Origin: Gonocerus acuteangulatus
Lineage: Eukaryota > Arthropoda > Insecta > Hemiptera > Coreidae
Direction: 5' to 3'
DNA length: 64,000 nt
Assembly: GCA_946811695.1 (NCBI GenBank)
Contig: OX328131.1
Location: 6,201,043 to 6,265,042 of the forward strand
A model generated the notes under the pieces. That model did not search any database and was not told the DNA's origin. It worked only from the letters and a program-made list of their open reading frames with translations. Below, piece after piece: positions 11,641 through 23,254 of this stretch (position 1 is the first letter of the stretch; the number at the start of each line of letters is the position of its first letter). The translations under genes were made by a program, and so were the position numbers.

Positions 11641-11688
11641 ACCCCATTCTATCAACTGTTTTAAAAATATAAACATATATAAGTAAAA

Positions 11689-11854
11689 GGGTCTCCCGTG
11701 GTCTAGTGCTAGCGTGCTAGATTCATAAGCGGGAGATGGTGGTTTCGATCCCCACCGGCGCCAGAAATTTTCTCATCTCAGGGCTCGCTGAGAAAATTCC
11801 TGGCTGCAACCTGGACGTCGGCGCTAATGGCTAAGATTTATGTCGATGCGCCGT

Positions 11855-11913
<59 letters not shown>
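11689..11913 (+). mobile_element. SINE-2 with (TA)n tail and 14-bp target duplication
   Basis: tRNA-like head with A box (gtggtctagtgctagcgtg) and B box (ggtttcgatccccacc), then the family body gagaaaattcctggctgcaa and gacgtcggcgctaatggct, then a tail of about 50 bp of TA. The flanks atatataagtaaaa at 11675-11688 and 11914-11927 are identical, so the TA run lies inside the inserted unit. Related copies: 1754, 23055, 26648 and 55286. Confidence 0.85.
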
Positions 11914-11920
<7 letters not shown>

Positions 11921-11927
11921 AGTAAAA

Positions 11928-12959
11928 ACTCAACTTCTTTAGACTTAGATATTCTTTAATATTAGGTCATTAATATTTTATGTTCTTTCAAATTGATTAA
12001 TACAACTTTAATAATTATTTTCAGGACTTAGAGGGGAGGAATGATGAAAATTAGTGTACAATTCCAGAATTTAGTTTATTGAGAGATTTTCATGTTTGAA
12101 ATAAAAATATTAAAAAGTCCGACTTGCAGGAACTGCGTCATCTTAGCGCGGCTCCGTACATCTCGAAGAAGTGAAGTAGATTAGGCAGCACAAATAACAG
12201 GAAACTGACAGTAGCCAACTTACACAGAAGCGGATAATTCTTAATCCTCATTCTTGAGGAAGGCTGAATAAGTCAATACAATTATGTACTGAAAACGTAC
12301 TCACTCTACGACTACTGCTCAGCAGGCTCTATTCTAAACAACGGAAAATTCGTCGTCATTTAAAGTTCCTTGTTTTACTAGCAAATTCGTTTCACTGTAA
12401 TAATCAACTGTAAATATGTGCTTCATGGCAAATAGAAGTTCATTCTCTCGTGGGTTAAATCTTTCTATAAAATAAGAAATAATGATAACTTCAGTTGTAA
12501 CAGGAGGAAGGTTATATAGATAGGAGAATTCAAAACAAACCTATGTATACGCCATCATGGTTAGCCACAGCCATCTTGATTTCCACAGCCATTCCAAACG
12601 TATTACCAATACCTTTTATAGTTTGTTGGCTTATTTGACTAAAATACTAATTTCACTAATAAATGCAATTATAACAAAAGACAATCAATTAAAAAATGAG
12701 ATAAACAAAGAGAAAAAACCCTTTCAAAACAACAAAACAAACACTTTTTAGGTTTTTAGCGCTTATATCTCTGATTGACGTTGCCCCATCGAATATTGCT
12801 TCAGAATTTTTTTTGTAGAGAATTTAGTAAGCATTCGAATGGTTGCCTTCCACTTACCACGATTTCCCAACCGTTATCGAGATATTTACGAAAAATGTAT
12901 GAAAATCCGAAACTTTTAATGTCTATTAATAAATTTTTTTTCGCATACTTCTTTACCTC
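11928..12959. other. Anonymous AT-rich region
   Basis: No gene or repeat family recognised apart from short phrases (gcttatatctc and similar) that recur near 18540 and suggest diverged dispersed repeats. Confidence 0.4.
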
Positions 12960-13378
12960 CAAATGTAACCAAAATTGAAAAATCTTAGTTAGGATTAATT
13001 TCCAAGTTGTAGAAAAAATGTCAATTGAATCCCGCGATTCTAAGTACCCACAAAATAATAATGACTTGGGAAAGCATGGTTTCCACTTTTCACAAAAACG
13101 GTTACAGACATCGCCTTAAAATGGTTCCATTTGTTTTCCTATGTTTAGAAACCTATAAAAGAAGTACCTGCAAGCATATGAAATCAAAAAGTATGCTTTA
13201 CGATTTTTTTTGCGCGCGAATTTCGCCCCAAACACCATCTTCCATTGATCGGATTCTGCTGGTTAACGAACTTGACCTTTCAAATTAGAAGACAGATTTT
13301 TGTGCCAAATTTCATCAAAATCGGACCATTTTTGAGCCGTCAGGAGCGCGAACAGACAAGCATCTATATAAATATATC

Positions 13379-13429
<51 letters not shown>

Positions 13430-13575
13430 CATATACAAATTTGAACCACCTATATTTTCGTGATCTATGGGGTCTGAAACGAGAAAGTTTCTAGTCGGCA
13501 CGTCAGGATTGCGTCATGAGGTCAACCTCATAAGCGGGTTCTCCCTATGGAGATAGGGAGTAACCGCGCTAAAAC
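12960..13575 (+). repeat. (TA)n-centred dispersed repeat, copy 2
   Basis: Best-preserved copy. The left part has cgccttaaaatggttcca, ctgctggttaacgaacttga, atcaaaatcggaccattttt and gagccgtcaggagcg. A (TA)n tract at 13379-13428 is followed by tttcgtgatctatggggtc, gattgcgtcatgaggtcaac and a gcgggtt end. The microsatellite sits at the same internal position as in copy 1. No coding capacity seen. Confidence 0.7.
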
Positions 13576-13638
13576 AAAATAAAAAAAAACACATACAACG
13601 TAAAAAATAAAATACTAAATGATCTTACAAAACTTAGT

Positions 13639-13848
13639 CAAACAACCGTGCGCCCAGATATTCCTCAGTCTCCAAACAACCGTGCGCCCAGATATTCCTC
13701 AATCTCCAAACAACCGTGCACCCAGATATTCCTCAATCTCCAAACAACCGTGCACCCAGATATTCCTCAGTCTCCAAACAACCGTGCACCCAGATATTCC
13801 TCAATCTCCAAACAACCGTGCACCCAGATATTCCTCAATCTCTAAACA
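13639..13848 (+). repeat. 34-bp minisatellite, about 6 units
   Basis: Unit contains caaccgtgcacccagatatt and cctcaatctcc. Markers at 13639 and 13673 give a 34-bp period. Few substitutions (gcgccc/gcaccc, cagtc/caatc). Confidence 0.92.
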
Positions 13849-14022
13849 ATTGTAATTTTCCCGTTCTTTCTTTGACATAATTTCATTTAATTTCCGAACG
13901 GCTGGTACTAGCTATGTAATTCTTTCAATGACTTGTCAAGTATTGACCACAGGTTGCATAGCTAGGCTGTGGTGGAGAATAGAAGAAGGGGAGGAGAGGG
14001 GCAACTGTAACACAACAGACAG

Positions 14023-14026
<4 letters not shown>

Positions 14027-14062
<36 letters not shown>
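14027..14062 (+). repeat. (TA)n microsatellite
   Basis: About 36 bp of TA after cagacagacaaa. The frame over 13928-14170 spans it and is not judged real. Confidence 0.85.
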
Positions 14063-14065
<3 letters not shown>

Positions 14066-14549
14066 TTTCCATTCATATTCTTTACATTGACAAACAGAGG
14101 TCCAGTGTGTCCGCGCTATTTTGGGATAGCATTTTCGTTACATTCCCTCGTGATGTTTTCGGGCAGTTAGGGCACTTCTAAAGCATGCTCCTTCTAAAAG
14201 TTTAACCACGGAATACCAACATGCAGTGCATAGCTAGAAAAGAAAAGAAAAGAAAAACTTTATTTGTTGTAAATAAAGAACGCTGCTCAAATAAATTGAG
14301 TTGCTATATACACAGCCTGCTAATCATTCTTTCGAAAATTCATTTTATTAATTTTGGGGGTGTTAGTTAATTTATTATTATAGAATATGGAGGGAAAGAA
14401 AAAGAAATAAAAGGAATGGCTATACAGTAAACATTCAACAGAATGAAAATGATAATAAATTTTTTAAAGGTTTAGAATTCTATATCATTTTTCTAAGATA
14501 AATATAGAGGCTATGTAATGGGTCATATTGCATATCTTTGCAAGCTCTA

Positions 14550-15895
14550 TGGAGCAGACTATCTACTTGTTATATCTATGGAGCAGACTAATCTACTTGT
14601 TATATCTATGGAGCAGACTAATCTACTTGTTATATCTATTGAGCAGACTATCTACTTGTTATATCTATGGAGCAGACTAATCTACTTGTTATATCTATGG
14701 AGCAGACTAATCTACTTGTTATATCTATGGAGCAGACTATCTACTTGTTATATCTATGGAGCAGACTAATCTACTTGTTATATCTATGGAGCAGACTAAT
14801 CTACTTGTTATATCTATGGAGCAGACTATCTACTTGTTATATCTATGGAGCAGACTAATCTACTTGTTATATCTATGGAGCAGACTAATCTACTTGTTAT
14901 ATCTATGGAGCAGACTAATCTACTTGTTATATCTATGGAGCAGATTAATCTACTTGTTATATCTATGGAGCAGACTAATCTACTTGTTATATCTATGGAG
15001 CAGACTAATCTACTTGTTATATCTATGGAGCAGACTAATCTACTTGTTATATCTATGGAGCAGACTAATCTACTTCTTATATCTATGGAGCAGACTAATC
15101 TACTTGTTATATCTATGGAGCAGACTAATCTACTTGTTATATCTATGGAGCAGACTAATCTACTTGTTATATCTATGGAGCAGACTAATCTACTTGTTAT
15201 ATCTATGGAGCAGACTAATCTACTTGTTATATCTATGGAGCAGACTAATCTACTTGTTATATCTATGGAGCAGACTAATCTACTTGTTATATCTATGGAG
15301 CAGACTATCTACTTCTTATATCTATGGAGCAGACTAATCTACTTGTTATATCTATGGAGCAGATTAATCTACTTGTTATATCTATGGAGCAGATTAATTT
15401 AATTGATATATCTATGGAGAAGACTAATCTACTTGTTATATCTATGGAGCAGACTAATCTACTTGTTATATCTATGGAGCAGACTAATCTACTTGTTATA
15501 TCTATGGAGCAGACTATCTACTTGTTATATCTATGGAGCAGACTAATCTACTTGTTATATCTATGGAGCAGATTAATCTACTTGTTATATCTATGGAGCA
15601 GATTAATCTAATTGATATATCTATGGAGAAGACTAATCTACTTGTTATATCTATGGAGCAGACTAATCTACTTGTTATATCTATGGAGCAGATTAATCTA
15701 CTTGTTATATCTATGGAGCAGATTAATCTACTTGTTATATCTATGGAGCAGATTAATCTACTTGTTATATCTATGGAGCAGACTAATCTACTTGTTATAT
15801 CTATGGAGCAGACTAATCTACTTGTTATATCTATGGAGCAGATTAATCTACTTGTTATATCTATGGAGCAGATTAATCTACTTGTTACTTGTTGT
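14550..15895 (+). repeat. 30-bp minisatellite, about 45 units
   Basis: Unit: tatggagcagactaatctac followed by ttgttatatc. Some units are 29 bp (actatc instead of actaatc), mostly near the left end. A divergent unit (attaattgatata) occurs twice, near 15395 and 15605, suggesting a roughly 210-bp block was itself duplicated. The 30-bp period keeps frames open as runs such as MEQTNLLVIS; there is no start context or domain, so it is not judged coding. Confidence 0.95.
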
Positions 15896-16227
15896 TGTTA
15901 AATAGAAAAATTTTCTAGAGAGGGAATTAGGTACCCCCTTAATAAAACGGAACATAGGAGGAACAAGAGAGAATGTGGCGGGCACCATTAATCAGAGGCA
16001 GGCTGTTGCATAACTCTTCTATGAAGCAACAAGCCGCGTCTAACTACAGCTCTTAGATGCAATACAAAGAATAATTGCATTTCTTAGGCACTCGCTGTTA
16101 GGATTAGATCATATGGCTATATCAAAAATATACTGCAGAGATAAGTACATTTTTCACTGGGTATTTTAAGCCGTATTCCTGAAGAATATGATTAGGGTTA
16201 CCTATTAAAATTAAATAAGACCTGAAA
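15896..16227. other. Spacer, no gene seen
   Basis: Mixed AT-rich sequence after the 30-bp array; nothing recognised. Confidence 0.4.
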
Positions 16228-16665
16228 CAGCCGACAAGAGCTCATAAGAGCTGATACTGTAGAGATATCTAACTCCATGGGCGTATATAGGAAATAATTT
16301 TGGGGGGAGGTCTTGGACCATTTTCGTGGCATGGTATACCAACAATTTAGAACTTGGAATAGTTTTAGGCAACTAAAACGCTATTACAACTAAAATAAAA
16401 TATTTTTTATGAACTAAGTGATGTTATTTAATTCATTTTTAAGGGTTTTATGACACATTTTTACCATGTCTGACTCTTCACCATACGGCACACTAGGGTT
16501 ATAGAATGGTCAGTAGTATGCTGCGGCCGTCTGATTTTCCCCTTTGCAGGTACCCATTAATAAATTAATTAGGCTGGATGGGCCCAGGGTCGGTCTGGGA
16601 TTCAGAATCCAACCCACAAACGAGGACACTAGAAGATAAAATCATTTTAACTCAGGTCCTCGAAT
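16228..16665 (-). mobile_element. SINE-1 copy, split by an insertion of about 190 bp
   Basis: The 3' part (gagctgatactgtagagatatc, 16228-16275) is separated from the rest (16468-16665: catacggcacactagggtta, cccctttgcaggtacccatt, aggctggatgggcccagggt) by about 190 bp absent from other copies. The tRNA-like head side is at 16640-16665 and runs straight into the 16-bp satellite. Confidence 0.6.
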
Positions 16666-16679
16666 GGACCTGAGTCCTG

Positions 16680-17262
16680 GGGCCCCGAATCCAACCCTCT
16701 CGGATTCCAACCCTCTTGGATTCCAACCCTCTTGGATTCCAACCCTCTCGGATTCCAACCCTCTAGGATTCCAACCCTCTTGGATTCCAACCCTCTTGGA
16801 TTCCAACCCTCTCGGATTCCAACCCTCTTGGATTCCAACCCTCTTGGATTCCAACCCTCTCGGATTCCAACCCTCTCGGATTCCAACCCTCTTGGATTCC
16901 AACCCTCTCGGATTCCAACCCTCTCGGATTCGAACCCTCTTGGATTCCAACCCTCTCGGATTCCAACCCTCTCGGATTCCAACCCTCTTGGATTCCAACC
17001 CTCTCGGATTCCAACCCTCTTGGATTCCAACCCTCTCGGATTCCAACCCTCTTGGATTCCAACCCTCTTGGATTCCAACCCTCTTGGATTCCAACCCTCT
17101 TGGATTCCAACTCTCTTGGATTCCAACCCTCTCGGATTCCAACCCTCTTGGATTCCAACCCTCTCGGATTCCAACCCTCTTGGATTCCAACCCTCTTGGA
17201 TTCCAACCCTCTTGGATTCCAACCCTCTCGGATTCCAACCCTCTTGGATTCCAACCCTCTCT
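16680..17262 (+). repeat. 16-bp minisatellite, about 36 units
   Basis: Unit ggattccaaccctct plus c/t. Units differ mainly by one C/T (ctcgg versus cttgg); one carries ttcgaaccc. Frames are open on both strands because the unit has no stop on either strand and 16 is not a multiple of 3. Not coding. Confidence 0.95.
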
Positions 17263-17328
17263 ATTTTTTTATAAAATAAACATATTTGTCCTTTAAATGA
17301 TCTTGATTTTTAAATGGGGTGAAACATA

Positions 17329-17444
17329 ACTTTCCTCAACCAGGTATATTCTTAAACTTGGCAATGTTTAGTTTTCTCGCTAAAGATAATTTCGGCACAA
17401 ATAAAACATTGCCAAGTTTAAGAATATACCTGGTTGAGGAAAGT
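17329..17444. repeat. Perfect inverted repeat: 41-bp arms, 34-nt loop
   Basis: Left arm 17329-17369 begins actttcctcaaccaggtat; right arm 17404-17444 is its exact reverse complement. No mismatch was found by eye. The sequence between is agttttctcgc...caaat. Could be a tiny foldback element or an RNA hairpin. Confidence 0.9.
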
Positions 17445-19189
17445 GATATTTTAGTAACTGGATATAAGTATTTTTATTGTTGTTTTTAATGGTCAGTTGA
17501 AGTGTCTTTACTGTTCTTAGTAAGTAACTATGAGGTCTTCCAAGTTATGAACTTGGACATTTCTTTCTTGTATCATCTCTTGTATTGGCAAATATTTTTG
17601 ATTGAAAATATGATACACTTAATACACCAACTCATACCACTTTTTTGGAGTGTAGAATGGTAAGGCGTTTTTTGTGGGTTGTAGGAGGGGATATTTCTCG
17701 CTTTTTGGGGAAGGGAGTGCTTCTTTGTGGGGGGAGGAACTTGGCCTCTATTTCACATTTATGTTTTTTTGGGGATCTCATTACTTTTTTCTAAGTATTA
17801 AATAGAATTTAGTTGCCGCATACCTACTGGCTTTTGTACTTCATATAAAACCAGGGCCTTTGGATTCTGCATAAGGTTCTCCTTACTTCTTCATATTTGA
17901 TACCAATAATCAACCTACATACATCTAATCACTAGACTAGAAAAGTTAGAAGCTCTTCCAGATGACAGTACTCTAGAGGACAAATTGATTGCTCTCCTTA
18001 ACTAAACTATTACACTGTAAAACACAGGAACGTTATCCCGAGGATAAAGATCACAATAGGGAAAGTGCAGAAGGCCTTCAAGAAAAAGATAAGAACAAAG
18101 ACGATAAATTTTGGGTTTGTGATCCTAAACTTTGTAATTTAGATGTCTCGACTTTGAAAAACTTAGTATCTGCTTTCAAGTATATTATGCAGTTAACCCT
18201 TACGACTTTATTTACAACATTTAAGAAAGAAGTCACATCTGTTATTGTTGAGATGCGTAGAAATGTTTCTGAAAACATCAAATATAGGTTCTTCATACCG
18301 AGACGATTCATTTGATGCCCCACATCTTGGGTTTCGGACGGAATGATGGGTTTCCGAAGGAAGTACAAAACTGGCACGCCCCCGCCCCGGAAGCGGAGTC
18401 GAACACAACTTTTCAGGAATTTTTTCCTTTAACAACACACTCATATCTATCATCCTGCAAAATTTCAAGTCTCTAGCATCATGGGAAGTGTCTAATAATT
18501 TTGATGAGTCAGTGAGTCCTATAAATCCCCATTTTCGATCGCTTATATCTCAGAACCTATTCGATGTAGAATTATGAGAATTTCCAGTTTTACTCACATC
18601 TAGTATTATAATACCTGTGTAAAATTTCATAACTTTATCTTTACCTGGTTGGATGTAATGAGAGGGTGAATATCGGCTCTAAGACCTCCTGTAATATACA
18701 CACAGTATGCTTAGGCCGGAACTTGGCCTGGCGCACTACCGTACGCCTAGTTAATTTAACCTTCAAATGCTACTAAACCTGACGTGATGGGGAAAAACGG
18801 ACTCCGGATTCAGCGTGTTGAAATACATTAAAATATATATACAGTGTCTTTTGAACAGAGCAATGTTTTTATTTTGTTTATCTGTGTTATATAAGTAATG
18901 ACTATAGAGTACTTTGATAACATTATATAAGCATTTAATATTAATGTATTGTCTGTTGTTAATTTCCACAACAAGAAAAGGAAGATAGAAGTAGTTGTGA
19001 GTGATATTGAAGAGGTTGTATCGGGAGAAGTAAGTCAACAACTTGACGATAGGAAGGAACATTAGCTGTGTAAACTCGGTGAAGTTGTTGCAGTTGGAGA
19101 GAGAAGGCTACACTTTGGAGTCTAGACTTCCTACTTGGTGAAATTGGTGATCGGAGTCTGACGTACTTCACTATTAGTCCGAGAGCCAG
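17445..19189. other. Anonymous region with a weak ORF
   Basis: A 108-codon frame at 17989-18315 (charged N-terminal half, then LVSAFKYIMQL...) has no recognised domain and may be retroelement debris. 18520-18680 (cgcttatatctcagaacc) resembles a diverged dispersed repeat. No supported gene. Confidence 0.35.
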
Positions 19190-20330
19190 TAAAAGCACTT
19201 CTCATGAGGTGTTTTATGCACCTTGAAATTTTGCTATAATGTACCTCTTGGTGTGTTGGCTAGACTTACCGTGGAACACCAGCTACTGCGCATAGGGGAA
19301 AGATGGAAAACAATATTGCCAAAAAATAGTGTTTTATTCAGAAGCCAACTATCATTAATGTAAAAAAAATTACAAATTAAGGCAATTTTAAAATGAATAG
19401 TAAACAAGCCAGACACTTAAGGAGGTTAAAATGTAAATTAAAAAAAAGTACCTAGTTTTTATTTTTAATATTAAATGAAGTGCTTCATTCACACTGCGAT
19501 TTAAACAGCGTCTTCGATAAACATTCTTGAAAATAATTACAAAAGGGCAGCCACTTTTGTGGGGTTTAATTATTAGGAAACATAAAAATAAATGTTGCCT
19601 ATGATAGACTGCTTATAAGCGTAAGGCCTCTCGTCCACTGGAACCGAAAAGCTGCGAAATGAATTCGGACGAAAACGCACGAACAATCCAAACACGAGGC
19701 TCCATCATGGACCGCGTCCATTGGGCCCGTATCGGTCGTCCGTTTTCGTCCGAACTTGTGCAAAGTGCGAACCGATCCCATTCTACTGGGATTTATAGTT
19801 GCGAACGAGTGCGAAAAGTCATGGTTGAAAATGGACTGTGAGTACGAGCCATCAAGTCTACTGCAAATTCGGACGAATTCTGAAGCAATGTACGAAAGCC
19901 GATCGTCCGAATTCGTTACTTCGCAGTTCGCAGCTTTTCGGTTCCAGTGGACTAGAGGCCTTAGCATGAGTGACAGCACCGCGCAGCTGTGGTTATTCTC
20001 TGCACTTTCCAATTGTGGTTATTTTCTTGCTCACATGATCTTGTACAGCTGTTCTGATTTAAATGGCAACGTGAATAATACTCTCATTTAATATTAGAAT
20101 AAAACATTTTTTTTTTTTTAAATGTTATCCCCCTAACTAGTGTCTGCCTTATTTATTATTAATTGTAAAATTTCCAAGATAGTTGGCTTCTGAATAAAAC
20201 CCCATTTTTGGGAAATATTTTGTCTAGCCAACACATACATACCTTCTTATCTACCCGAGAGGTACATTATAGCAGAATTTCAAGGTGCATAAAACACTTG
20301 ATGAAAAGTGCGATACCAGCTCTCAGACTA
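19190..20330. mobile_element. Long inverted-repeat element
   Basis: The arm at about 19205-19385 (gtgttttatgcaccttgaaa, tgttggctagac, tgttttattcagaagccaac) is the reverse complement of about 20155-20310 (gttggcttctgaataaaacc, gtctagccaacacat, caaggtgcataaaacactt), with mismatches and small gaps. The interior includes the MITE at 19622-19963. Foldback element, or two copies in opposite orientation; no coding region. Confidence 0.65.
19622..19963. mobile_element. MITE with 34-bp-class terminal inverted repeats
   Basis: The left end ggcctctcgtccactggaac continues cgaaaagctgcgaa; the right end is its reverse complement with one change (tcg/tag), closing at 19960. It is flanked by taa (19622-19624) and tta (19961-19963). 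The interior has further gaattcggacga-type palindromic words. End sequence and 3-bp flanks suggest PIF/Harbinger; class is inferred. Open frames on both strands reflect the palindromic structure. Confidence 0.7.
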
Positions 20331-20447
20331 CATCGACAATTCCTTGAGCTCACGGGATACACTTCATTCTGGGAAGGAACTGATAACAGTTCTTCTTGAG
20401 GCTAGAAACTTAAATACTAGCACTTCTTTATGAAGTCAATTTCAGCG

Positions 20448-20545
20448 CGATTCCTCCCTCCCTCATAGGGAGGAACCCCGCTAATAAGTTTGACCTCATG
20501 ACGCAATCCGGAAGTGCCGACTTCCTTTACAAATTTTTCATTAAT
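20448..20545 (-). repeat. Right-end fragment of the (TA)n-centred repeat
   Basis: cagcgcgattcctccctccc, tagggaggaaccccgctaat and gacctcatgacgcaatccgg match the fragment at 4305-4445. Confidence 0.65.
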
Positions 20546-20960
20546 CTTCATTTTTCCATGGGCTTGAGAGTCACTGAATTCGAATTCTCGGTCTGTTTAA
20601 CCCCATCAGCGCAAAATCAAGTTAATTTCAAGGAAAAATATGCCTAACAAAAAAACAATTTTTACTGCAGATTAATTGTTAAAATATTAACATATTTGCA
20701 CTTGAAATGGCATTTATTAAGCGCCGATGTGGTGGGACAGACCTCGGATTCGAATTCAGCGGCCCTGAAAACCATGGCAACCCTAGTTATTTCTTCTTTA
20801 ATCACTTCATACGAAATTGTCGAGAGTGTCGAAGTACTTCGGAATACATGTATGGTGCCTCTTTACAATTATATCTGGTACAATATATAAAAAAACGACA
20901 AATAAACAAAACGAAAAAATAAAAAAAACAAATAGGCAAAGGGGGAGAGATTTCAGTCTT

Positions 20961-21188
20961 TTCAGGGAGCTAACATTTCAGAGAGCTAACATTTCAGGGA
21001 GCTAACATCTGAGGGAGCTAACATTTCAGGGAGCTAACATTTCAGGGAGCTAACATTTCAGGGAGCTAACATTTCAGGGAGCTAACATTTCAGGGAGCTA
21101 ACATTTCAGGGAGCTAACATTTCATGGAGCTAACATTTCACGGAGCTAACATTTCAGGGAGCTAACATTTCAGGGAGCTAACATTTCA
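20961..21188 (+). repeat. 16-bp minisatellite, about 14 units
   Basis: Unit gggagctaacatttca, with point variants (agagagc, atctgag, tcatggagc, tcacggagc). Confidence 0.93.
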
Positions 21189-21309
21189 AATTAATTGAGG
21201 AAGACGGGAATTGGCTAGGCTTAACAATACTGGTTCACTAGGGATAAGGTTACTGTCCGTCTGGTTTTTTATTTTTATTTTTAACAAATCCCTACATTCG
21301 TTTTTTCCA

Positions 21310-22212
21310 GCCATCTGTCCGCCATATTTACTTTGACAGTTCGGTATTTACATTCCTTCCAGCTACTTGAAATTTTCTCTTAACAGTTCCGTATTTCCAT
21401 TTCTCCCAGCTGCTTGACATATTCTTTTGACAGTTCCGTATTTTCATTCCTTGCAGCAGCTTGACAGTTCTGTATTTCTCTTCCTTACAGCTGTCTGCGA
21501 TGTTCTCTTGACAGTTACGTATTTCCTTTTAACACGCAGCTTCTCATGTTCCCTTGACAGTTTCTAATTTCCATTCCTTACATCTGCCTGACATTATCCC
21601 TTGACATTTCCGTAGTTCCATTTTTCAACCTGCATGACATTATGTATTTACAGTTTTTTATTTTCATTCTTTACAGCTACCTGACATTTTCACTAGTTAG
21701 TCCCGAATTTCCATTTCTTACAGCTCCTTGACATATTTTCTTCACAATGCCGTATTTACATTCCTTACAGCTGCTTGGCATATTTTCTTAACAGTTCCGT
21801 ATTTCCATTCGTTATAGCGGCTTGACGTTTTGTCCTGACAGTTACGTTTTTTTCATTCCTTAGAGCTGCTTTACATTTTCTATTGATAGTTGCGTATTTA
21901 CGATCCTTACACATGCCTGACATTTCGTTTTACCATTCCTTACAGCTACTTGACATTTTCTGTTGACAGTTCCGAATTCCCATTCGTTACAGCTGCTTGA
22001 CATTTTGTCTTGGCAGTTCCGTATTTTTTTCCCCTACAGCTGCTTGACATTTTGTCTTGGCAGTTCCGTATTTTCTTCCCCTACAGCTGCTTGACATTTT
22101 GTCTTGGCAGTTCCGTATTTTCTTCCCCTACAGCTGCTTGACATTTTGTCTTCGCAGTTCCGTATTTTCTTCCCCTACAGCTGCTTGACATTTTGTCTTG
22201 GCAGTTCCGTGC
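21310..22212 (+). repeat. 47-bp repeat array, degenerate to homogeneous
   Basis: Unit contains acagctgcttgacattt, then tcttg-acagttccgtattt and ccattcctt. The last four or five units (22036, 22083, 22130 and on) are almost identical with a 47-bp step; units further left are increasingly diverged and length-variable. About 19 units in all. Confidence 0.85.
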
Positions 22213-23053
22213 TCGGGATTTTCTCTTGACAGCTAGATAGCTCCGTTCCTTAGAGACTGCATTTTCTATTTGTAAGTTCCGTAATTCCGTCCCGCCTGCA
22301 TTCTAGATTTATTGATCTCGTTATGTCGATTTACTGGACATTTTCCTGTATTTCTTCTATAATTCAACTATCTCCTATATTCATCCGACTTCTATATTCT
22401 CTTCCATATAACGATTTTTCGGCATTCTTCTGTATATACTTTCGTTTTTCTTTCACTTCGCATTTCCTTCATTATGTATTGCTTTTTCCATTCGATCAGC
22501 GATTGCCCTACTTTCTTTCCCTTATTCTGTAGGCTTCCGTAAATTGAGTTGAGGGATATTTGAAGCAAAATTGTGCTCAATTATGTGTAAGATGCTAATT
22601 TTTCTCTAGGTAATTTCCTAGATGTGAAATCCAGATAATGGTGGTGTTGAGCTAATAGAGGGAGGGGGGGGGGGTACATTAGGGAAAATATCCCCCCTCT
22701 CCTACCTCCTTCTCCCTCTCCTTCCCTCTCTTCCCTCCCCTTTGCCTGTCTGAACTTATCTTTAAGCATTAGCTTCATATACATTTTATCTTTAATTAAT
22801 TCTATAGATATTACATTCTGCCTGATCTGCCTGTATGTTGGCCAAACATTGACATAAGCGAAGATATTATCATTTTTAGTAATCTGCCTTTAAGTTCACC
22901 ACTTTATATTTGATTTCTTGATTTGGTCCCTTATTTTGTTAAATTAATTTAATTTTTCGATCCATACTTCCATTAAATATCACATACCTCTTTTGAATTC
23001 AATTTTTCATTGCACTATAACTTATTATTGCTTTGTGAATATATTTATTTTTA
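22213..23053. other. Spacer with strand-biased tract
   Basis: T/C-rich sequence, a G-rich run (about 22659-22673) and a polypyrimidine tract (about 22690-22745). No gene seen. Confidence 0.4.
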
Positions 23054-23054
23054 G

Positions 23055-23174
23055 AGTCTCCCCTTGGTCTAGTGGCTAACGCATTGGATTCTCATGAGGG
23101 ACATGGGGGTTCTCGTCACGCCTGCAGCAAGAACCTTTCTCATTTCCTGTTGAGAAAGTTCCCTGCTGCATTTA

Positions 23175-23237
<63 letters not shown>
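23055..23237 (+). mobile_element. SINE-2 copy with (TA)n tail
   Basis: tRNA-like head (ttggtctagtggctaacgc, then a diverged B box gggttctcgtcacgcc), body ttgagaaagttccctgctgc, then about 55 bp of TA. Same family and tail type as 11689-11913. Confidence 0.75.
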
Positions 23238-23238
<1 letters not shown>

Positions 23239-23254
23239 TTTTTATACATTTATT

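Noticed and set aside
14518..15905. Repeat ORFs (MEQTNLLVIS and LYLWSRLIY types)
   Set aside because: 30-bp array keeps frames open; several overlapping frames are equally open and there is no gene context.
16642..17296. Repeat proteins of 163-210 codons on both strands
   Set aside because: 16-bp unit without stops on either strand; simultaneous openness on both strands argues against coding.
19599..20091. ORFs of 137 and 111 codons on opposite strands
   Set aside because: They are mirror readings of a palindromic MITE and share the same residues at both ends.
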